A stretch of 27,623 bases of DNA from Pontiellaceae bacterium (GTDB lineage: Bacteria; Verrucomicrobiota; Kiritimatiellia; Kiritimatiellales; Tichowtungiaceae): positions 1 to 27,623 of the forward strand of contig JALOTS010000008.1 in assembly GCA_025457785.1 (NCBI GenBank), in the 5' to 3' direction. This document shows positions 13,488 to 22,013 of this stretch, one piece after another (positions within the stretch are counted from its first letter, which is position 1; the number at the start of each line of letters is the position of its first letter). The position numbers and the translations under genes are program-made. The notes below the pieces were generated by a model, which saw only the letters and a program-made list of their open reading frames with translations, had not been told where the DNA came from and did not search any database.

Positions 13488-15541
13488 AAAACGAACAGCC
13501 CGTCGAGCGGAAAGCTGATTTGGACGGAGTCCCTTTATATGGCGGCAGTTTATATGGGGATACCCCAATATCCGGCTTCGCTTTACTGAATCCCCGGCGC
13601 CTGTTGCGTAAATGGCCTATTCTGGTGCTGTCGCTGATCTTTGCTCTGGTCGCGGCCTTCGGCTATCTGCGGAACGCCGAGAAGCAATATGTGGCGACCA
13701 GCCTTATTGAGGTAAGCGTACGGCGTCCCCGTATTATGGCGCAACAGGCTGCGATCATTGATGACCAGATCAGCGTTCAGCAGTCCTCAGAAATCTTCAA
13801 TACCCGCATCGAGAAGCTGAAGGGGCGAACTCAGCTTATTGCGGCTTTAAACCGTTTGGACAAGGCCTTACCGGGAGCCTTCGACCCTCCCTCTCCCGTA
13901 TCAACGGACAGCCCGGAGGTGCGTAAAGAAAAACGACTGGATCGTTTTGGGAAATCGATGACGATTTCTCTTGTCCGCCGTTCGCGCCTGATTCTCGTTG
14001 AATTCAAACATTCCGATCCTGAAATTGCGGCGGCGGCCTGCAACTCGTTTGCCGATGCGGCGGAGGTTAGCGCATACGAGGAAAATCGAACGAGTTCTGA
14101 TGCGGCCGTGATCTGGCTGGAATCCCAGGCCGCGCTTCAGCGCACCGAACTGCTCAAGGCGGAGGATGCGTTGCTGGCTTACCGTCAGGAGCATAGAATT
14201 GACGCGCTGGAAAGCCAGCGCAAGACGGTGGAAGATGCTCTGCGCGAGACGAATCTGGCGTTGGTTGAAGCAGAATTGGAGCGAACCAGACTCCTGAACA
14301 CCCTTACCCCGAAACATCCGGAAGTGCTAGCCAAGACGGAGCAGATCCAGACGCTGCAGCGTGTAAAAAACGAGAAGATTCAGCTGACGTCCGAGATGGA
14401 AATGCAAATCGTGGAACGAAGAACCCGGCAGTCCGCGCTGGAACGGAGTCGCGATGCGGCTGATCAGGCGTACCGGGGCGTGCTCTCTCGTATTCAGGAG
14501 GCCCGCATAGCGGCTGACGAGAACACCGTTACGGCGAAAATCATCGAACGGGCGACCGTTCCCCGCAAGCCCGTACATCCCGATCCGCTCCGCATACTGG
14601 CACTGGCTCTTCTGCTGGGGTTCGCAGGCGGCTTGGGATTGCTCGTTGCCACCGATTTCCTTGAGGACTGTGTGTCCGGCCCGGAGGATCTGGAAAACCG
14701 AGGGGTGCCGATTCTGGCTGTCGTGCCGCACGTCCGAAAAGCCGACCGGGCTTCCATTGCAACCGCAGCGATCCGGCATCACTTCAGTGAGGTCGTCGAG
14801 GCGTTTGTCGGACTGGGAACCATACTTGATTTGCCCAATTATAAGGAGCGGTCTCAGGTAATCCTGGTTGCCAGTTCCATCCCCGGCGAAGGGAAGACCG
14901 TGACCAGCTGCAACCTGGCGGTGATATTGGCGAAAAAGAACCGGCGTGTCCTGCTCGTGGACTTTGACATGCGCCGCCCGCAGCTGGCCGCCATCTTTCC
15001 TGTTCCTCCCGGGCATCCAGACCTCTTGCATCTTCAATCCGGCGGAGAGGAACAGCTGGCCGGGCTGCCCTGTCCTGTGGCCGACTGCCCCAATCTGGAT
15101 GTCATTGTCAGCCGACCCATGACCGAACACAATCCGGGGATGCAGCTGGGCGCACTGGTGAAAAACCTGACGGTCTGGGCCAGGACGAAATACGATTATA
15201 TCGTGCTGGACGCTCCGCCACTCGGAGTTGTAAGCGACGCTTTGGCGATCGCCCCCCTTGCCGATATGACGTTAGTGATGACGCGGTCGGAAGTCAGCCG
15301 GAAGCGTTTGGTATGGCACACATTGAACCGCTTCCGTGAATCGGGCATTCACAACATTGGGCTGGTGGTGAACGATTTTGATGCTTCAAAGAACCGGTGC
15401 GGCATCTACAGCCCCTACGGCTCTTATAGTCAGTACTATCAGGCTTATGCCCCGGTCGCGGCCAACGAGAAACCCGCTGACGCGGGCTCGGATGTCACGC
15501 AGACTCGGAGGACGAAAAATCGGAAAAGCACGAAGGTATGA
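13484..15541 (+). CDS. Wzc-like polysaccharide co-polymerase and tyrosine autokinase
   Basis: The 685-residue protein combines a Wzz chain-length domain with a bacterial tyrosine kinase. Membrane segments lie at about 43-65 and 368-390. The periplasmic part between them contains long coiled-coil helices (about 180-310). The kinase has Walker A SSIPGEGKT near 465-473, Walker A' LLVDFDMRRP near 489 and Walker B YIVLDAPP near 571. A tyrosine cluster (YSPYGSYSQYYQAY) near 643-656 is the expected autophosphorylation tail. It would control polymer length together with the Wzy-type proteins encoded on either side. The start ATG 13484 has a GGAG nearby and overlaps the previous stop; an in-frame opening at 13361 is rejected. 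Confidence 0.93.
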   Translation: MKNEQPVERKADLDGVPLYGGSLYGDTPISGFALLNPRRLLRKWPILVLSLIFALVAAFGYLRNAEKQYVATSLIEVSVRRPRIMAQQAAIIDDQISVQQSSEIFNTRIEKLKGRTQLIAALNRLDKALPGAFDPPSPVSTDSPEVRKEKRLDRFGKSMTISLVRRSRLILVEFKHSDPEIAAAACNSFADAAEVSAYEENRTSSDAAVIWLESQAALQRTELLKAEDALLAYRQEHRIDALESQRKTVEDALRETNLALVEAELERTRLLNTLTPKHPEVLAKTEQIQTLQRVKNEKIQLTSEMEMQIVERRTRQSALERSRDAADQAYRGVLSRIQEARIAADENTVTAKIIERATVPRKPVHPDPLRILALALLLGFAGGLGLLVATDFLEDCVSGPEDLENRGVPILAVVPHVRKADRASIATAAIRHHFSEVVEAFVGLGTILDLPNYKERSQVILVASSIPGEGKTVTSCNLAVILAKKNRRVLLVDFDMRRPQLAAIFPVPPGHPDLLHLQSGGEEQLAGLPCPVADCPNLDVIVSRPMTEHNPGMQLGALVKNLTVWARTKYDYIVLDAPPLGVVSDALAIAPLADMTLVMTRSEVSRKRLVWHTLNRFRESGIHNIGLVVNDFDASKNRCGIYSPYGSYSQYYQAYAPVAANEKPADAGSDVTQTRRTKNRKSTKV

Positions 15542-16848
15542 CGATGTTCTCCAGCCACGCTTCGCAATCCGTGACCCCGGATGAGTCGCGCCTTGGCGGG
15601 ACGGAGACTGATCTTCCTTTTGGCGTACGCCAATTGATCGCGCGGCCGCCCTGGCGCGTTGTTATGGCGGCCTATAGTTTATATGTCCTGCTTACCTTTC
15701 TGAATGATGTGACCGCTACAGACCGGCAACACGTCGTGGCCCTTCTTTTTCTGGGCTTCATGGCTGTTCATGCCGGGCCGCGTTTACTGTGCATTCCCTT
15801 TTCAAAACTGACGGTCGCACTGCTGCTGGCCGCGCTCGTCCCCGTAGTGGCGTGGCTGGCCGGCATAACAGGAAAGGAAGTCGTGTCCACGGCCTATGCC
15901 ATCAAGTATTTTGCCCTCCTGTTTGTTATCTGGACGACCGAAGTTCTATGCCTGCCGCCTCTATATAGTGTGCGGGAACGATGGTGGGGAATGGGCTCCC
16001 TTTTGGCCATTATGCTGTTCAGTCTGGCGGCGGGTCTGCCGACCGATCGATTTGAGGGATGGTTCTTTAAGAATCCAAACAACTTCGCACTGGTGGCGAC
16101 GAGCCTGTTGTTCTTTGTGGATCATGAGCGCGACTCGCGCCGGTTCATGATAGCCATCCACGCGTTTGTGGCAGCCCTCATCCTGCTTTCCGGAACGGCT
16201 GGTGCTCTGCTGGCGTACCTGGTCGGATTGGGCACTGTGTTGATCCGATCAAAGGGAGGTCGGCGAGTGTGTCTGACGGCGGCTCTTGTCGTGGCTTTTG
16301 CGTTGCCGTTCGGTCTTCTGTCTCAGGTTCAGTCTCCGGATCAAACCTCCATGCTCGGCTCGATCTGGAGCAAATGGAGTCTGACGCATGAATATTATGC
16401 GGATCTGAATGCTTCCGCAGATATTAACTTCTGGGAGATCGGTCAGCAGCATGGTGGAGCCGAGTTGACCTCCGCCCTGTGGCGCCTGTGGCACTGGAAT
16501 GAGATACTCCGGATCTATCAGGAGTCAGGCTGGGGCGCGAAAATGCTCGGACACGGGCTTGGAATCAGCACCCCGGTGATAGGCAATCTTCCGCACAACG
16601 ATTACCTCCGTCTTTTATTCGAGGTGGGCGTCGTCGGTTTGCTGTCCAATCTCGTTATTTGGGTCATCCTCTTCCGACGCGCCGACCCGGCGGTGCGCGG
16701 CCCCGCCATCATGATGGCGGTCTATGCCATCACAGAGAACAATTTTGATAACTTCCTGGTGATGAGTCTGTTCGCGTTGTTTATGGTCAGCGCACGCCGC
16801 GAGGTTGTGCCCCCGCCAAGCCCTTTCTCTCCGGAGCCGGCATTCTGA
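15538..16848 (+). CDS. Second O-antigen ligase/polymerase-like membrane protein
   Basis: The 436-residue protein has about ten membrane segments after a soluble N-terminus of some 35 residues. The Wzy_C-type periplasmic motif is clear: LGHGLGISTPVIGNLPHNDY followed by LRLLFEVGVVG, with H353, N354 and D355 matching the conserved HND. SGTAGALLAYLVG near 220 corresponds to the SRGA-type helix, although the usual Arg is absent. With the protein encoded at 12027 this makes two members in one locus; one may be the polymerase and the other the ligase, which cannot be told apart from sequence alone. The start overlaps the previous stop (ATGA) and the end overlaps the next start (TGATG). Confidence 0.85.
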   Translation: MTMFSSHASQSVTPDESRLGGTETDLPFGVRQLIARPPWRVVMAAYSLYVLLTFLNDVTATDRQHVVALLFLGFMAVHAGPRLLCIPFSKLTVALLLAALVPVVAWLAGITGKEVVSTAYAIKYFALLFVIWTTEVLCLPPLYSVRERWWGMGSLLAIMLFSLAAGLPTDRFEGWFFKNPNNFALVATSLLFFVDHERDSRRFMIAIHAFVAALILLSGTAGALLAYLVGLGTVLIRSKGGRRVCLTAALVVAFALPFGLLSQVQSPDQTSMLGSIWSKWSLTHEYYADLNASADINFWEIGQQHGGAELTSALWRLWHWNEILRIYQESGWGAKMLGHGLGISTPVIGNLPHNDYLRLLFEVGVVGLLSNLVIWVILFRRADPAVRGPAIMMAVYAITENNFDNFLVMSLFALFMVSARREVVPPPSPFSPEPAF

Positions 16849-18068
16849 TGAAACTCTGCCTCCTCAACAATCACCTTTACCTTCGCGGCGGCGCGGAGCG
16901 CGTCATGTTCGACGAAGCCGCCCTGTTGCGGCAGTCAGGGCACGACGTTAGTTTCTTCGGTTGCCACAGACCGAACGATCTCGAGCGCGAGCATGCCGCG
17001 TTCTATCCGCCGTCTGTTCCTATCGAACAGCTCCGCAGACTTAACAAGTGGCGGCACGCATACCGGGTCGTGTACAATCCCGTCATGGGTCGTGCCTTCC
17101 GGCTCTTTTTAGACAATGTTAAACCCAGTCTGCTGCATGCCCACAACATCTACGGCGCACTCACCCCCGCCGTGCTCGATACGGCCCGGGACGCAGGACT
17201 TCCCATGGTTTTGACCGCGCATGATTACAAACTCGTTTGTCCGTCCTATCTCGGCTTGGATCACGGGCGCATTTGCACAGCCTGCAAAGGAGGCCGCTTT
17301 TTCAATTGCCTTCTGAAGCGCTGTCACAAGTCCAGTCTTGCCGCTTCAGCACTCTATACTGCGGAAGCTTACCTCGCCGCCTGGGGCCGGAAATACGATA
17401 TCGTCCGCCGCTTGATTTGTCCCAGTCAGTTCATGCGCCAGACCTTTCTGGATAACGGGTATGCTCCTGAACGAGTGGTCTATGTTCCGAACTTCGTTGC
17501 GACCGGATCGATCCACCCTTCCATCGGAGAAGGATCGTATGCGTTGTATGCCGGCCGCCTTTCGCTGGAAAAGGGCCTGACCACACTTCTGCGCGCGATG
17601 GAGGGGCTGGATATTCCGTTGCGTATCGTTGGTGAAGGGCCCCTTCGGGGATCTCTGGAAGAACAGGCTGCCCGGAACGGACTGGACAACCGGGTCGTTT
17701 TCACCGGGTACCGAACCGGCGACGATCTGGCCCGTGAATACCGTAACGCCGCCTTCCTCGTTATTCCGTCCGAGTGGTATGAAAATGCTCCGATCAGCAT
17801 TCTGGAAGCGTTCGCCCACGGCAAGCCGGTCATTGGCTCGGATCTCGGAGGAATCCCCGAGTTGGTTGAGCCGGGCAAGACCGGCCTGCTGTTCCCTCCC
17901 GGCGACGTTGAAGCCCTGCGCCGGGCGATGGCAACTCTCTGGCAAGACCGCGCTTCGTGGGGCGATATGGGTACGGAGGCCCGCCGACGTGCCGAGAAAA
18001 ACTTTTCACCTGAACATCACCTGGAGCAACTTATGGAGGTCTATGAAGATTGCCTTCGCCGTGGTTAA
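16848..18068 (+). CDS. GT4-family glycosyltransferase
   Basis: The 406-residue protein has the GT-B two-domain layout. The N-terminal domain starts MKLCLLNNHLYLRGGAERVM with the glycine-rich acceptor-side loop. The C-terminal GT1 domain has YAGRLSLEKGLTTLLRA near 227 and the EX7E motif E312-x7-E320 in YENAPISILEAF, followed by GKPVIGSDLGGIPELV. Between them is a Cys-rich insert (CPSYLGLDHGRICTACKGG, NCLLKRCHKSS) near 130-165 with spaced Cys residues that could bind a metal; such inserts occur in a subset of GT4 enzymes. It is cytosolic, probably extends the lipid-linked repeat unit, and uses an unknown nucleotide sugar. Confidence 0.92.
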   Translation: MKLCLLNNHLYLRGGAERVMFDEAALLRQSGHDVSFFGCHRPNDLEREHAAFYPPSVPIEQLRRLNKWRHAYRVVYNPVMGRAFRLFLDNVKPSLLHAHNIYGALTPAVLDTARDAGLPMVLTAHDYKLVCPSYLGLDHGRICTACKGGRFFNCLLKRCHKSSLAASALYTAEAYLAAWGRKYDIVRRLICPSQFMRQTFLDNGYAPERVVYVPNFVATGSIHPSIGEGSYALYAGRLSLEKGLTTLLRAMEGLDIPLRIVGEGPLRGSLEEQAARNGLDNRVVFTGYRTGDDLAREYRNAAFLVIPSEWYENAPISILEAFAHGKPVIGSDLGGIPELVEPGKTGLLFPPGDVEALRRAMATLWQDRASWGDMGTEARRRAEKNFSPEHHLEQLMEVYEDCLRRG

Positions 18069-19157
18069 ACACATCGCCCGGGGCGGCGGAATCGAGCGCT
18101 ACACCGAGGAACTCGGCTCGCGTCTGGCACAGCGCGGACACGAGGTGCGCGTCTATTCGATGAGTCATTACGGAGAGCTCGTTCCCGAATACAAGGGCAT
18201 GCAGATCATCGGAGTGCCTTCCATTCCGCTCTCGGCGTGCAAAAAGCTGAGTGCTGGCGTAACCTCGGTGCTCCACGCCTCCCTGTCTTCATGGGCGGAT
18301 ATTGTTCACCTGCACTCTGTCGGGCCGGGCGTGATGGGCTGGCTTCCCATCCTCTGCCGGAAACCCTCCCTGGTACAGTTCCACGGCATCGAATGGCGGC
18401 GCACGCGCTGGTCGCGATTCGGCTCAGTCGTTCTTAAAGGACTGGAACAGGCAACCGTGCACTGCAACCGCCGCTTCACGGCCGTCTCGGAAACCCAGTG
18501 CGCCTATTTTCAGGACGTGTACGGCATCAAGGTGCGCTTCATCCCGGGCGGTGCGACTGTGAAACCCGTGCCGGAGCCCCGCGATATCCTTTCACTCGGT
18601 CTGGAGCCCCGCCGCTACGTGTTATTTGCCTCCCGTCTGGTTCAGGAAAAGGGGGCGCACTACCTGGTCGAGGCGTTTCGACGTTTAGGGACGACGGACC
18701 GGCTGGTGATCGCGGGTGATGTTCAAGGTGCCGAGACCTACCGCGAAGAACTCCATCGTCTGGCCGGGAACGATCCCCGCATGATCTGGCCGGGCTTCGT
18801 TGAAGGTCGCCTCCTTGAGGAACTCGTTGGCCAGGCCCGTGTCTTCGTTCTGCCCTCCGACCTTGAGGGGTTGTCACTGGCTCTGCTGGAAGCAATGGGT
18901 TGCGGGACGTGCTGTCTCGCCAGCGACATTCCGGAGAATATCGAAGCGCTGGGTGATGCCGGCGTAACCTTTCACCGGAAGGATCCCGTAGATCTGGCCG
19001 CCAAACTGCAGACATTGCTCGACGACCCCGCTTCCGTCCAGGTATACGGCCAAAGGGCTGCGGCCCGCGTTGCGAGCGGTTTTCCTGGGATCGGGTTGCC
19101 GATGAGTTCGAGTGCTGGTATGAAGAAATTCTCAAAGGAAAAGCCCGCCATGAATAG
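18043..19157 (+). pseudogene. GT4-family glycosyltransferase with a frameshift near its C-terminus
   Basis: The start ATG 18043 has SD GGAGG (18035-18039) and overlaps the previous gene by 26 bases. The N-terminal loop GGGIERYTEELGSRLAQRG and the GT1 domain with EX7E (E275-x7-E283 in LEGLSLALLEAMG) are intact. As given, the frame runs to 19218 (391 residues) and ends in sequence unlike the family. After base 19074 another frame reads ERFSWDRVADEFECWYEEIL and stops at 19157; this is the normal end of GT4 enzymes. Inserting one G after GCG at 19072-19074 restores it. The protein may still fold, as only the last helix is altered. A sequencing error is possible. Confidence 0.8.
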
Positions 19158-19257
19158 CACAATCCTGAACTTCGGAATGGCCACCGGCCAGCGATTGGAG
19201 AATTATGACTTTGCTTAGACAGAGACCGCCCGGACGGCGCATGACAGGAGACCCTGC

Positions 19258-21126
19258 ATGATCCCGGCTTTCGTCAGTCTGGGTTGCATCGCATTCGGCG
19301 GCGCATTTCTCATCGCGTATCTGCTCACGCCGTTGCTGGAGCGGCTGGCACCGCGACTTGGGCTGATGGACATACCCGGCACCCGGCACGCGCACGCGCA
19401 CCCCACGCCTCGGGCTGGCGGAATCGCTGTGTTTCTTGGATTTCATGCCGGCTGCGCATTCCTTTACTTCCTTTCCGGTTCCGGCCCCGGCGCGGACCTG
19501 ACGCAAAGCTGGTGGCTCCGATTCCTGGCTGTCTCCTCGGTTCTGCTCGCCGTGGGCATGGCGGATGACGCGTGGCACTTGCGGCCAGCACTCAAACTTG
19601 CCGGACAAACCGCCGCAGCGCTGCTTGCCTATGCCCTCGGCATTCGGTTCCAACTTTCCGTGCCAGTCCCGGCCGTTGAATTTGTGGATCTGGTGCTGAC
19701 GTTGGCATGGTTCCTCGCCATCATCAACGCCTTCAACCTGATTGACGGTATGGACGGTCTGGCCACCGGACTGGCGCTGATCGCTTCGCTGGGGCTGATG
19801 GTGTCGCTGGTTATGCGCTGGCAGACGGGAGATCTGGCGGTGATTCTCGCGCTGACCGGAGCCTGTCTTGCGTTTCTCCGCTACAACTTCCACCCTGCGC
19901 GGATATTTTTGGGCGACAGCGGCAGTCAGTTTCTCGGACTGGCTCTGGCGGCGATGGCCTTGAGCACGGCTTCGAAGAGTGCCATGATTCCGTCGCTGCT
20001 GGTGCCGCTTTTGGCCGTCGGGGTGCCCCTGTTCGACACCCTGCTGGCGATCTGGCGGCGCAGTGTCCGGCAACATGGACGCATGGGAGCGATCAGCGAA
20101 GGAGATGCCGACCATCTGCACCATCGTCTGATCCGCGAAGGCCTGTCTCAGCGTCAGGTAGCCGTGCTGCTTTATCTGTTCAGCGTCGCGCTGATTCTGG
20201 TCGGCCTTCTGCTCATGACGCTCCGCTCTTACGTGATCGGGATTTCCCTGACCGCTTTCGTCGGCGGCGTGTACGTCGTCGTCCGGCACCTTGCGCACGT
20301 CGAATTGTGGGATACCGGCACCGCGATCCTGAGCGGCCTGCAGCGCCCTCAGCGCAAGGCGGTGGCCGTATTGCTCTATCCGTTGGTGGACGTGCTGATC
20401 ATGACCGGGGTGCTGGCTGTCACGGTGTATTTGTTCTCTGAAACCCTGCCTGCAGGGTTTACAGCCCGTCTGATGAAGTATGCCGGGATCTGGGTGGGTA
20501 TTCCATTTCTGTTTCTGATCGTCTCGGGAACCTATCGCCGGGTCTGGAGCCGGGCGGGCGCGGCGGAGTATGCAAAACTGACGGTCGCTCTTGGGGGAGG
20601 GCTGCTGCTGGCAGGCGGCATGGCGAACGTTCTTCTGGGTTTCACAGCGAACGATGTGCTGAAATATCTGCCGGTTTTCGGAGGGGTGACACTGATCACC
20701 CTGATTGGCCTGCGCGGGACCCGTCCGGTCATAATGGATTGTCTGGCCGGCCGCTGTCCGCGACGCGCAGATGATCATCCCTTCCGGCGACTGCTTCTGT
20801 ACGGAGCCGGGGATCACGCCATGCTCTTCCTGCACGAGCACAGGTACGCCTCCATCGAGACTCCCCAGCGGGAGCAGATTGTAGGCATGCTCGACGACGA
20901 CTCGAACCTGTACGGGCGCCTGATTCATGGATACCGCGTGCTGGGCGGGATGGACTGGCTGCTCCAAAAGTCCGGTGACTTGCCGTTCGACGAGTTGGTG
21001 ATCGTTGCGCATCTTGCACCGGATGACCGCATCCGGTTACTGGATATTGCCGGTCGCCTTAATTTGAAAGTCAGTGAATGGCGGACGGAAAGATACCTGC
21101 TGGACAGAGGAGGAGAGATCGAATGA
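19258..21126 (+). CDS. WecA/MraY-family undecaprenyl-phosphate sugar-1-P transferase fused to a Rossmann domain
   Basis: The 622-residue protein starts like WecA/Rfe enzymes, which move a sugar-1-phosphate from UDP-sugar to undecaprenyl phosphate and so start the repeat unit. Catalytic motifs are MADDAW (D103, D104), NLIDGMDG (D163, D166), FLGDSGSQF (D220) and DHLHHR (D285-R290). WecA proper ends near 345. More membrane segments follow (about 375-490), then a soluble domain from about 515 with LLLYGAGDHAMLFL and IVGMLDDDSNLYGRLIHGYR. This resembles the membrane plus nucleotide-binding half of FlaA1/CapD-type proteins (CoA_binding_3), without the epimerase part. The SD GGAG precedes ATG 19258. 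The stop is at 21124-21126. Confidence 0.9.
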   Translation: MIPAFVSLGCIAFGGAFLIAYLLTPLLERLAPRLGLMDIPGTRHAHAHPTPRAGGIAVFLGFHAGCAFLYFLSGSGPGADLTQSWWLRFLAVSSVLLAVGMADDAWHLRPALKLAGQTAAALLAYALGIRFQLSVPVPAVEFVDLVLTLAWFLAIINAFNLIDGMDGLATGLALIASLGLMVSLVMRWQTGDLAVILALTGACLAFLRYNFHPARIFLGDSGSQFLGLALAAMALSTASKSAMIPSLLVPLLAVGVPLFDTLLAIWRRSVRQHGRMGAISEGDADHLHHRLIREGLSQRQVAVLLYLFSVALILVGLLLMTLRSYVIGISLTAFVGGVYVVVRHLAHVELWDTGTAILSGLQRPQRKAVAVLLYPLVDVLIMTGVLAVTVYLFSETLPAGFTARLMKYAGIWVGIPFLFLIVSGTYRRVWSRAGAAEYAKLTVALGGGLLLAGGMANVLLGFTANDVLKYLPVFGGVTLITLIGLRGTRPVIMDCLAGRCPRRADDHPFRRLLLYGAGDHAMLFLHEHRYASIETPQREQIVGMLDDDSNLYGRLIHGYRVLGGMDWLLQKSGDLPFDELVIVAHLAPDDRIRLLDIAGRLNLKVSEWRTERYLLDRGGEIE

Positions 21127-21161
21127 ACAAGCTATCACCAATGGGTCATGCGCTTTTTGTA

Positions 21162-21254
21162 AGAGTGTGTGGGCATGTAGGTAAGCGGGTAAGCGGTTGT
21201 TCTGTTATCACTCGCAGTCCCCTCCCATACTCACGCACCCGCCCACGCACCTGC
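21162..21254. repeat. G-rich imperfect inverted repeat before the WbqC-like gene
   Basis: The left arm (about 21164-21196, GTGTGTGGGCATGTAGGTAA...) and right arm (about 21219-21254, CCCATACTCACGCACCCGCC...) are imperfect reverse complements. They share the pattern GTG-GTGGGC--GT--GT-AG. They fill the 146-base gap between the WecA-fusion and WbqC-like genes. A 46-codon frame from ATG 21123 runs through both arms and is probably not a real gene. A related G-rich stretch occurs at 25172-25205. Confidence 0.55.
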
Positions 21255-21272
21255 AAACCCTAATCCCTCACC

Positions 21273-22013
21273 ATGAAACTTGCCATCATGCAACCGTATT
21301 TTCTGCCGTACCTTGGCTATTTTGATTTAGCCAACAAGGTGGATTTGTGGATTGTTTACGATGTCTCGCAGTATGTTCGCCGTGGATGGATGAACCGTAA
21401 CCGGGTGCTGCATCCGGTTGCCGGATGGCAATACGTCGTCGCGCCGGTCAAAAAACATCGTCTCGGAACGCCAATCCACCAGATTGAACTCGCGACAGGG
21501 GAGGATTGGAAAACGAGGTTGTTCCGGCAGTTGGAACATTATCGTATGGACGCGCCCTGTTACGATGCTGTGATCAGACTGCTGAAGGAGGTGCTGGCCG
21601 GAGACGATCATCGACTTGAGCCCGTGAATACCTCTTTTTTCCGACGGACATGTCAACGGTTGGGAGTTGCGACGCCGATCCGCGTTTTCTCGGAAATGAA
21701 TCTGCCGATCGGCCCGGTGCAATCCACCGAGGAGCTGGCGCTGGCGATCTGCCGGGAGGTCGGAGCCACGGAATATATCAATCGTCCCGGAGGCGCCGAT
21801 CAATTTCATGAGGCCAACTTCGCCGACGCGGGCATCAAGCTAACCATCCAGTCCTTTACAAACATGACCTATCCTTGCGGACGATTCCGCTTCGAGCCGG
21901 ACATGTCCATTATTGACACCATGATGTGGAATTCGCCGGAAGCAATCAAGCGTCACCTCGATACGTTTCGAATGCCCGATTCGTCAGAAAAGGAGGCTTT
22001 ATGCGTCAATTAG
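21273..22013 (+). CDS. WbqC-like family protein
   Basis: The 246-residue protein begins MKLAIMQPYFLPYLGYFDLA and continues with VDLWIVYDVSQY and RRGWMNRNRVL, the unmistakable N-terminus of the WbqC-like family (PF08889). This family is found in O-antigen and exopolysaccharide loci, often next to DegT aminotransferases. Its reaction is not settled; a role in modifying an amino sugar or in acyl/aminoacyl transfer has been suggested from context. The ATG is fixed by the conserved N-terminus, but there is no SD (CCCTCACC precedes it, the edge of a G-rich/C-rich repeat). It overlaps the next gene by 13 bases. Confidence 0.93.
   Translation: MKLAIMQPYFLPYLGYFDLANKVDLWIVYDVSQYVRRGWMNRNRVLHPVAGWQYVVAPVKKHRLGTPIHQIELATGEDWKTRLFRQLEHYRMDAPCYDAVIRLLKEVLAGDDHRLEPVNTSFFRRTCQRLGVATPIRVFSEMNLPIGPVQSTEELALAICREVGATEYINRPGGADQFHEANFADAGIKLTIQSFTNMTYPCGRFRFEPDMSIIDTMMWNSPEAIKRHLDTFRMPDSSEKEALCVN

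Noticed and set aside
19132..21012. Minus-strand open frame of 626 codons
   Set aside because: It lies opposite the WecA-type gene, which has all catalytic motifs; the minus frame is Gln/His/Arg-rich without any recognisable domain.
21123..21263. Small gene of 46 codons overlapping the WecA-type gene stop
   Set aside because: Most of it is the translation of the G-rich inverted repeat; only the first ten or so codons lie outside, too few to support a gene.
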